Assembly (NCBI GenBank): GCA_020809705.1
Contig: CP085827.1
Coordinates: 2,914,001-2,978,000 of the forward strand
Origin: Calonectria ilicicola
Lineage: Eukaryota; Ascomycota; Sordariomycetes; Hypocreales; Nectriaceae
Reading direction: 5' to 3'
Length of the DNA: 64,000 nucleotides
Shown: one piece after another, positions 55,562-64,000 of the stretch
Layout: each line of letters opens with the position of its first letter
Numbering within the stretch: position 1 is the first letter of the stretch
Notes under the pieces: generated by a model
Databases searched by the model: none
Told to the model about the DNA's origin: nothing
Seen by the model: only the letters and a program-made list of their open reading frames with translations
Translations under genes and position numbers: made by a program

Positions 55562-56936
55562 TCATGAACTTGGGATCGCATTCTCCCAAGCAAGCTTCCC
55601 TCCAGGAAGCTCGTTGGCACCCACGTACTCCAGCACTAAGGACTGTTTGATACCCGGACTAGTAACGAAGTTGGTCACGAGTCTGGAGAAGTAGTCGCGC
55701 GACAGGATGAATCGGCTTAGGAAGTAGTAGATCCTATTGGCCCATGAATGCAGCCGAGTAAGCATGGCAGACGTATCGTAGTCTTGTTTGACGAAACCCA
55801 ATCGCTTCTGGTGATATGCTTCGAAAACGCCGGTGAGGGTCTCGATGTCCGGGTTTCCTGTCCCCATCTGGATGGCAGAATGCAGCAAATTGCTGAGTGC
55901 AACGACATCCTGTATCCCATTGTTCAACCCTAGTCCCGCATTGGGAGTGAAACGATGAATTGAGTCTCCCACGAGCACAATGCGGCCCCAACTCCAGTTC
56001 TTTGCGATTCCCTCTTGAACATCTGACATACCCGCCGTGGCGCGTCGGGAGAAGACATCCTTCAACTTGAGAGACTCATTGACGGGGAAGTCTGCCAAGC
56101 TCTGGGCGAAGGCTTCAACACTCTCTTGAGAATAAAAATGTCGTCCTTTAGTCGGCTTAGTGAACTTTTCGTAGCACAATATCCAGCCACGCTCAGCACC
56201 GGTAAGAAACATGACCGACCTATCCTTGCTTGTGGTCTCAAAACACTGGCCAGGCTTAGAAGGACGAGGGAAGCTGCACCACATGCACCTGTATTCAGTT
56301 GTGAAAGGGTTCTCCTCATCCCAAACACGGTTAGGATCCTCCTTGAGAGCGAGACTTCGCACAATGCGACGGGTCGTGCTGTGGACTCCATCAGCTCCAA
56401 TGACGATAGAACCTCGGTAGATTGTGCGATCACTACAGGTGACAAAAACTGCGTCGCTGGTCGACGAGATTGCTGTTGCCCTCTTTCCTGTCAAATATTT
56501 GGCCTTTGCAGCATCGGGAAGGCCATCGTAAATTGCCTGCACCAAATGCGCACGATGGAAAACCATCAGCCCATTTCCATGACTTCGCCTCGGAGATTAG
56601 TCGACAGAATGAAACAAGATAGGCAGTCACATCAACTTACTTTTCTTTCAAAGTTCGAAAATCTGTGGCTTGCTTGTATTCATAGCCGTCGAGTGAGAAA
56701 CCTTTATGGTAAAGCAATTCCTCTCCAATTATCTTGAGCTTGGCCATGAGCCCCAGTTGGTGCATGATTCGCAAATTGTGAGGCCCCAAAACTAAACATG
56801 CGCCAACATCAGAAGCGACATGGTCGCGCCGCTCCAGGACAACAAAATCGATTCCAGCTTTCATGAGTGCATGGGCGGCTATCAGGCCGGTCGGCCCACC
56901 CCCAATGATGATTGCTTTGAATCTGGGTACATCCAT
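55562..56936 (-). CDS. FAD-dependent monooxygenase (PHBH fold)
   Basis: Two exons on the - strand, 56936-56641 and 56588-55562, joined over a 52-bp intron (gtaagt donor, gactaat branch), giving 440 aa. The start MDVPRFKAIIIGGGPTG places the FAD-binding GxGxxG right at the N-terminus, so upstream in-frame codons are not used. VVLERR follows for the ribose contact, then RAHLVQAIYDG, IVIGADGVHSTTR (the DG motif that binds FAD and NADPH), and IVLVGDSIHRFTPNAGLGLNNGIQD (the GD motif). A hydrophobic C-terminal region (about residues 375-400) may associate with membranes, as in monooxygenases that epoxidise or hydroxylate terpenoid and polyketide intermediates in fungal clusters. Aromatic hydroxylases of salicylate type are an alternative. 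The gene next on the right is a transporter on the same strand. Confidence 0.9.
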
Positions 56937-58666
56937 ATCCCTAGAGTTAAGAAATGTCAGGTCTGTAGTCAAATATAAATACAAGGGGAACCACTGATGT
57001 AACTAGAGACCCAATAACAAGCAATACTTATCGGTCGTTACGTGACTGCAACGTAATTGTCGGATGCCCAATGTGGGGAAGACAAGCATTTAACTGTAAC
57101 CAGGAACTCTGCTGAGATCCAAGAATCTCGCTTGGCAAGCAGCTGAACAGATAGCGGATTTAAGTAAGACACGCAGGGGAACTAATGCGTGCCTTGGCAT
57201 GTGAGACAACCAGCCAAAGCATGGGTACCCATTCTCGTAAGGATCTATGTACGAAAGGGTGGGTGTGGGAGGAGCGATCGAGATCGAGGCCACGCAGATC
57301 ATCTCAATAATTACATCATATGTTTGTGGCCAAGATCAATGCCTGTCTTCCGGAAATGCCGAGACACAGTAGACACTGGAGTTCGACAACAGTTGCCACT
57401 GCACAACTGGAATAGCCTCCCGATGCGTCACGGTGAATGACATCGTCATCTCTAATCCCGATTTGCCCAGCCTAGCGCAGGCCTTTTTAATAGGGGGATA
57501 GGTAGCGGATCGTGCCAGCTTGCCGACACAAGACTGTGAGAACCTTGGGAAGCAAGTGATGTTGTGGAAATTAGTTTTGCTTTTTGCAGCTGCTTGTCCA
57601 TTCGCTGCTCCCACGCTTCCCGCAATTTATTTTTGTGTCAAATTTACATCCACAGTACCCCTCGCCGGATTGTGCTTTTTATGATGGAAAGTGGGTTGAA
57701 TAGAAAATAAAATATTCTGGAGTAGATATCGATTTGTTTACCTAGAGATAGAAGAGTAATGTTCAGACGCTGTATGCTTCTACAACATTTGGATACAGAT
57801 AATATTGCGCCTGTATCCCAATACGTGTATATTGTGCTCATAATGTGTGTGATCGACGTGTCAAAGCGGCATTGGCCGTGTCGCGTGGTTTGGCGTTTGG
57901 GGCTGCTTACTTCGGCCCAGCTATTGACTGGGATTAGACCAGGAGGTTGATCATCGGCCTACTTTGCGTTCCAAAAAGCAATGCCGATACGCTTAGCGCA
58001 ATCTGTCTAGATCTTGTTAATTGAGGGCTCATCGAGAATTGTGACAGGTTAGGCAAAGACCTTTCACCTTTCTTTCAACCTGCTCAAACTGGAGAACGAA
58101 AATAGTGAGATGAATCTCTACAATGATAAGGGGTTGGAAGAAAGGAGACCAACCAAACAGCGCTCAATAGTGTTGTCTAGAATGCATACTGAAGCGCTGT
58201 CAAAGCGATAACACGTCATCATGCCATGCTTTGCCCAGGGTCACTTGTCTCAAGTATTCAGCTGACTTCGTAACTTCGCTAGAATGCCTGTCTCTTGAGA
58301 GTCTAGCTCCTCACAAAACCTGTTTTACAGTTAAATATATAGAAACTTCATGAAATTTTATGAACAGATTACTCAACTATGCGTAACTGCACTTGATGGG
58401 CTTTCGTCATTGGTATTCATAACCTAAAGCTTATCTCCAAACGAGTGTCTGAAGGGAGATACGGGGAAAAGTCATCATCTAACATGCATTTTCATATTCC
58501 TGAGGGACAAAACCGGTCACGTGCACCTGTGTTCTTAGGTAATAAATGTGCATCATTGGACGATGGAAGACCTGGTGGCGAGGGAGTGCGGATTGTGACA
58601 TGAATGCTCGAAAAGGTGCGGCAGTACGGCAAGAAATTGACTTAAGTTACTTGTTACAATGTTTAA
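56937..58666. other. Intergenic, no gene recognised
   Basis: 1.7 kb between the monooxygenase promoter and the 3' end of the transporter gene. Short frames only. Confidence 0.45.
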
Positions 58667-60307
58667 TTACAGTTGGTTCTTGACCTTCACCGCTCCTCCT
58701 TGAGTCCCCACCGCTTCGACACCATCATCAGATACGAGATCATCGCAAGTCTTGGCCAGCAGTCTGTTTTGGTTCCAATAGTAAAAAATCATTCCGGTGA
58801 CCATGACAATACTCCCTGCATAGATACACAGAATTTTGAGGAATCCGGTGTAGTAGTATGGCGCGTCGCTCGCCAGAAAAATGTTCTGTCCTGAAAGTCC
58901 GCCGAGGTTGGAGCCCGCGACAGCAAGGGCCAGGCCGATGCACCTTTCCTGGGGATCTGGTGTGTTGACGCTGAACCACGCGTCATTGATTCCCTGGGAA
59001 ACTGCGGTTCCGGAATTGAAGACTGTCAGAATTGCGTATTTGAGCCATACGTCTTTGCTTCGGACGATAGAGTACTGCACTCCTGCAAATACCAGCGAGT
59101 ATATGCCACAAAGCAAACATAGGGGCCCTCGTACTGACGTCTTATCGCTGACCCATGCAATAATAACGGCAAATATGCAAACCCCAAAATTGCTGACGGA
59201 CGATAAGTTGCTGGATGTGATGGAACTGAAACCCATGTTTTTGATGATTGTGGGCGCGTACGTCGCGAGTCCCCCCTTGGGAGTAAGAGAAATGAGGTTG
59301 ATCGAGAAATGACCCCAGATGCGGAAATTTGTCAGTAAAATTCGCACGACCTTTTTGAACCCTATGCCTGATAATGCAACTGCCTTCCGTGGATCATCTA
59401 GGATGACACGATTCGCGAGCAGTCGACGCTCTTCGTCGTTGAAAAAGTCGAGTCGCTTCAAACCGCACAGTGGGATTGTGTTGGTCGTGGATCGTGGCAT
59501 TAAAAGAAGAAAGCATATTCCAACAACGATTGTAAAGAGTCCATCGATAAGAAAAAGCCACTAATTCTTTTTGGTTAACGTGCCATTACGTTAAGCGGCG
59601 ATCCGTACTTGCCTGCCACTTTTTCAAGCCAGATGACTCTGGGATGTGAAAAATTGCACCAGCAATGAGTCCACCAATACCTGCCGAAAAGTAGTTGCCA
59701 ATGTAAACCATGGTTACCCTCATGGCCATCTCCTTCCTAGTGTAAAAAGATGCCAAAATTGTCAAAGACGCTGCGAGATAACCGGCTTCCCACATTCCAA
59801 GCAGAAAACGTGTGGCATAAAAACCCGATAGATTTTTCATTGCAGTCTGAGCAATTGCTATAGTACCCCATGCAAATACCTGGATCGTCAACCATTTAGC
59901 AGGCCCGATTCGAGACAACACCATATTGAAAGGTATCTCGAATATCACAATCGCAGCTAACATGAGCTGGTTACCGTAATTAACATTGTTAGTGATGATT
60001 CCAAGGTCTTTTGTGAAACTGGTCGTCAATGCATATGAAACATTGCCTTTATCGAGTTGGAGGGCAAATAGTCCAAGCATGAGTAGAGGGAGTATGGTAA
60101 AATCAAGCCTATCACCAAATTAGCTGCGCCTTGCACCATAACACTATAAAGTTCATACTTTCGCCTCAACTTTACCTCCGACTTTGCGGACCAGTCGGAA
60201 ACAATTAATTCCTCGCTTGGAGATTTGTCATCTGTCATCTTTTCGCAGTCATGGTTGACCTGCCGTTCAATTGTAGGCTCAGGTACTTGCAGAGATGTGG
60301 GCGGCAT
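58667..60307 (-). CDS. MFS transporter, anion:cation symporter (Dal5-like)
   Basis: Three exons on the - strand: 60307-60159, 60108-59613, 59560-58667, giving 512 aa. The ATG at 60307 (MPPTSLQVPEP) is used; the longer frame opens with TTG. The first intron is a normal GT-AG of 50 bp. The second (59561-59612) begins cag|GCAAGT and ends ttag, a GC-AG intron, and its removal gives KKWQWLFLIDGLFTIVVGI, as the family requires. Features: VKLRRKLDFTILPLLMLGLFALQLDKGN (transmembrane 1 region), FLLGMWEAGYLAASLTILASFYTRKEMAMR, a central cytoplasmic loop, and VSDKTSVRGP. About 12 hydrophobic segments are present. Such proteins import organic anions (allantoate, nicotinate, aromatic acids) with protons. 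It may export or import the pathway compound of this region. Confidence 0.9.
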
Positions 60308-60767
60308 GGTAGAGATGGCAAATTTGGTGATCAAAAGCGATCGCTATTAAAAAAAGATGAATTCATCTTAAGCTGTATATAAAAACACCACCAATCTTCG
60401 ATACATCATGTGGGGGTCGTGTGACACTTTAGCCCCAAATTTACGCATAGAAATCACCTTCCTGTAGCTTCCCCGCTGGAGCCCTAGCTTCGGCCATAGG
60501 GAATTTAATATATGCGTTTCCGACGGCCGAATTAATAACGCCAAGGGGTGGAGATGTTGGGGTAATGGCGGCAGCGTCTTCGTGAAGCACGCAATGTGGA
60601 ATGGACCAATCAGATCCCGGACACCATCGCTAAAACGGAAATGAATGAATAAACTATGGAACAAGCATGGTACTGAAGTGGCCCGATAACATTGAATTCA
60701 CGGCGCATATAAGAGAGACAGGCAATTGATAGACTTCATTCGAATCATGGTAATCATTTTATGTTGA
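60308..60767. other. Promoter region of the transporter
   Basis: 460 bp between the transporter start and the end of the second Zn2Cys6 regulator, both on the - strand. A TATATA-type stretch lies near 60372-60380. Two ggcc-containing CGG words (around 60493 and 60527) could be zinc-cluster binding sites, but this is speculative. Confidence 0.35.
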
Positions 60768-62773
60768 CTAGCTTCCACTAAATAGTTGGTCTGTAGATGC
60801 TGTGGCCCCCTCATTGAAATTTTCGAAAAAGTCAAACACATTCCATTGACCATGTTCGAGTAGTCCTTCAAAGGGGATACCAGATAATGGCCTAGGTAGA
60901 ACTGAATCGTTTGAAGTGTCATCAAACTCGGCACGGTAGGTTGGATAGGATTGAGGTGGAAATTCAAAATTCGATTCTCGTAACGTGTGCCCTAGTTTTT
61001 CGAATACCTCCTGTGGGCTCGGTGTATTGCTCGACCCTGGAGGGCTTTCAAAGCCTTCAGCACTTAGATTTTGCGTGGAACTCGAAATTTGTTCCACATG
61101 ATCCATCACTGCGTCGATGATTGTTTCCAAGACGTCGCAGTATTTTCTCACCGCGTTATTTCTCTCCGCAGCTGCGAATAATGTAGATGAGCAAGCTCGG
61201 AGATGATTTGATCGGGCCGGTGTCCAAAGCTTGGGGTGTTTAGAAATAATATAACTGATTCAAATGAGCTTCCATCACCAGCTTGCATGGGGGTTTCATT
61301 ATACCATATTGTTAGGCCAGCGATGAAAACTGAGTTTAGCATAGTGAATGAATAACCAAGGCTTCTGTTTAATCTGAGACGCTTAAAAAGTTGGCACACG
61401 TTTCCACAAGCCTCAAGACAAGCGGTAATCAATTGATCGGATGGTTCTAGGCTGCTGAGCAATGGCTCAACAACAATCCTCACTGCATTATTAGTATGGA
61501 GCTTCAGGAAATCGGCATCTGGGGCACTGCAATCGGGCAACGAGGACTCAAAATGTCGGATTTTGTCGAGTAGTAAAGGAATTTGCTCTTTGCAAAACTT
61601 TTGATCGACACGGTAAATCTGAACATAGGCTTGGGAGTTGAGATGGCTGAGTTGGATTGTGGCAACGAAAACATTTAGATCCACAGGCCTGTGACGTTCG
61701 TCAGGGTCATGTAGATTTGTTTGATGGACTGTTAATGAAGGAAAGCCGGCATCAATGTCATGATCAGCAAGACTAAAAGGACGCTTCATTGCCCAGCAAA
61801 TATTCCTCTCAATCACATAGACTGCCCAAAATAGACAGCGCCGCAGATCTGCCTCTGAGGTATCAAGATTTGCATAATAGTACTTGCGATGCAAGCCAGC
61901 TTCAACGGCCGTTCTCATTGCGAGTCCAATTGTGTACCAAACATCTGATGAGAATGACGAGCGCAATTTATAGAGAACTACCCACAGCAGCGCCTCTGTT
62001 TCATCAGCCAGGTTTGATTTATCCATGGATTCTCGGATTTGGGAGGCCTTGGTAAAGTATTTTTCGGGATGCAATGGCGGACATGACCCGGTCAATTGCC
62101 TGATTGCGGCGCCAATGGCACATGCCATATAAAGGCGAAATAACATTATAGGGCTAGCTTGTGTATTTGAGCGTAGTGTCAGAAGCAGTTGCGCGTAGTC
62201 ACAAAATGGGACGCGTCGATGCATGCTTTCTAAGTATGTTGTCAGCAGCTGCTGTCCTGTAGCTGCATCAATTTCCAGGCACTCTTGGTAACTGGAACTT
62301 TGGTCAGGCAGTTGTCCTCCATTGGTTGGAGTTCTATTTGAATTATTCAAATCATTGGTTGCCTGAGGAGACTCGAGAGAAGCCCTGTGATTTTCTGTCG
62401 GTTGATCGCCCTCATCTAGACATTGAAATGTACCTTGATCATCTTGGCTTTGCCGATCGGAGAAGATGGAAAAGGATGAGGTATTAGAGAGTCGACGTCG
62501 AATCGATCTCGAAGGCGATGCTTGAAAGTTTTCGGTATCCTTGCCTGTGGCAGCTAATTGCTGCTCCAGCGTCTCAATCTTGTTGAGAAGCTCTTCTTTG
62601 GAGAGTCCAGCCATGCGACGCATCACAGGAGTGGAGTCACGGCTGCATGGAATGTCGGCCGCGCGGCAATTGGTACATGCGGGGAAGCCCACGCATCGTT
62701 GCTTGCGCCGGTGGCATCGAAGACACGCCTTGATGGTTGATCTTCTTTGCTTCTGTATCCCGGCCGATTCCAT
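60768..62773 (-). CDS. Zn2Cys6 transcription factor, frame broken near the C-terminus
   Basis: The frame from ATG 62773 runs 541 aa to 61148. The zinc cluster is CLRCHRRKQRCVGFPACTNC...C at residues about 17-44. A leucine-rich coiled coil (LSKEELLNKIETLEQQL) follows, then a middle homology domain with LYMACAIGAAIRQL, GLAMRTAVEAGLHRKYYYANLD, RRCLFWAVYVIERNICWAMKRPFSLAD. After IAGLTIWY the expected end of the family is found only in the next frame: HLRACSSTLFAAAERNNAVR, then KYCDVLETIIDAV, running to 60768. No GT/GC-AG intron I tried joins the frames in phase, so a base has been lost somewhere between about 61230 and 61300, or it is a sequencing error. The predicted truncated product keeps DNA binding and most of the regulatory domain but replaces the end. 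It may control the transporter and monooxygenase on its left. Confidence 0.8.
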
Positions 62774-63259
62774 GGGAGATGGTTATCATTCACAAGTCCT
62801 CTGCAAGCATTGTAGCTTTGCAAATTGGCTTGTCCATGGTGTGGATACAGCGAGATGCGTTAATTTTAGCCCCCATGACGTGCTTGTCAGCCCCTGTCAA
62901 TTAACGATTCCAGAACCAACAGCGAGCTTAACGCACTACTTTGAATGGAAGAACAAGTAACGCTAAGAGTGTAATGCAATGCCCCGTTAAAAATTATATT
63001 TTATCTAAGAGTACAGAGGTGCCTTTCAAAAGTCTTGTCCTGCCAAGGCGCTAGCGTCAGCCACAAACAAGAAAAAAGCAAGCAGGGAAGCCATATACCA
63101 AATTTCCTAGGTATTACTCTTCCTGTGATTTTTTTTATTTCCCCTCACTGCAAAATGAGAACTGAAGATGATATTGCAATCTAGGCTTTTGTGGTTACCT
63201 TGAAAAGCCTGTACGGAGGGAAAATAATACCTAAGATTTCAGAAATAATAAGGATTTCA
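62774..63259. other. Upstream region of the regulator
   Basis: Promoter of the Zn2Cys6 gene, grading into AT-rich DNA. No gene is seen. Confidence 0.45.
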
Positions 63260-64000
63260 ATCCGGCAGGTTAACTATATCTATACTCATACTATTAAATG
63301 TAGCTTTGACCTTAATTAATACCTTCTTATTATTTATAATGTCTTTCTTATTAATAAAAAGTACTTTAGTTACTTTAAGAAGTAAATTAAGAAAATTTAA
63401 GTAAATATTATCTTTAAAGTATACTTTAATTATTTTAATAAGGAAAAATTATATATTAATATTATTAGTAAGTTTAATAAGAAAGGATTTAAGATTTTAA
63501 TTATTATAATATAAAGGATTTTAAAGAAAGTAAGGTTTTAAAAGATAAAGTTAATAAGAAAGCTTAGATTAATAAAGAGAATAAGAATAGAAAGATTTAT
63601 TTAATATAAAGTATATAAATATTAGATTTTAAAAGATTAGAATAATATTATTTAATTTAATAAAATAATTATTATTTTATTTTATTATTATAATAATTAT
63701 TATATATAAAAATAAATAAATAAGAGATTTATTTAAAGTTATATTTATAAGAGATAGAAAAATATTTTTAAATTTATATTTTAAAAGTATTTTTTTTATA
63801 ATAAAAAGGGCCTTTATTATTATTAAACTTTAAAGATTATAAATAAAAAGAAAGTTATTAATAAAATAATTTAAAAAATAAATAAAAAATTTAAGCTTTT
63901 TATAAAGATAGAGTAAGAGATTTCTAATAATATAAAATACCTTAACTTATATTATTAACTCCTTAGCTATTACCTAGTTTAATAGTAAAATATAAAAACT
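63260..64000. repeat. Extremely AT-rich block with strong strand asymmetry
   Basis: Roughly nine in ten bases are A or T. From about 63380 to 63900 the + strand keeps scattered G but almost no C (whole 60-base lines have none). Such loss of C from one strand fits repeat-induced point mutation or another cytosine-deamination process acting on an old repeat. No open frame and no recognisable element ends are visible. The block continues beyond the window. Confidence 0.7.

Noticed and set aside
1..64000. CRISPR arrays, bacterial operons or phage genes
   Set aside because: Introns, codon patterns and gene families are fungal; no regularly spaced short repeats were seen.

Overview
The window is nuclear DNA of a filamentous ascomycete (Pezizomycotina). 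Evidence: many genes carry 48-75 bp introns with GT..CTAAC-like..AG signals, and it holds typical fungal families (Zn2Cys6 regulators, an NRPS-like A-T-R reductase, DUF3176, DUF4246, a rhodopsin-domain PTH11-like protein, a Dal5-type MFS transporter). AT-rich blocks look like decayed, RIP-affected repeats. The exact genus cannot be fixed from sequence alone; a hypocrealean or related sordariomycete would fit. Gene models below were spliced by hand from the DNA.

Left arm (0.3-13.7 kb): a retinol-dehydrogenase-like SDR, a secreted tripeptidyl-aminopeptidase-like hydrolase, a membrane-anchored HSL-type esterase, a fungal transcription-factor-domain protein without a zinc cluster, a type-B carboxylesterase-like gene with an in-frame stop and substituted catalytic residues, and a second SDR.

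Core (15.6-20.9 kb): a complete seven-exon adenylation-thiolation-reductase (A-T-R) enzyme lies tail to tail, 51 bp between stop codons, with a HAD-domain terpene cyclase carrying a DxDTT motif (the AstC/drimane-synthase type). With the SDRs and esterases this looks like a small terpenoid gene cluster that would join a drimane-like cyclisation to reduction of a carboxylic acid. It is the best candidate here for an undescribed system.

Middle (21-40 kb): a lysine-rich hypothetical protein; RidA convergent with a PLP serine/threonine dehydratase (an enamine producer beside its detoxifier); a decayed C2H2-type regulator next to an AT-rich block; a DUF3176 membrane protein; a small conserved-looking gene beside diverged tandem repeats; a frameshifted DUF4246 gene; and an intronless His-rich coiled-coil protein.

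Right arm (41-63 kb): Zn2Cys6 regulator, ketopantoate-reductase-like enzyme, SDR, a 334-bp hAT-like MITE with 8-bp target duplication, a free-standing adenylate-forming enzyme, a seven-helix rhodopsin-domain protein, an FAD monooxygenase, an anion-cation symporter, and a second Zn2Cys6 regulator whose reading frame breaks near its C-terminus. This resembles a second catabolic or biosynthetic cluster. The last ~740 bp is extremely AT-rich and almost free of C on the + strand.
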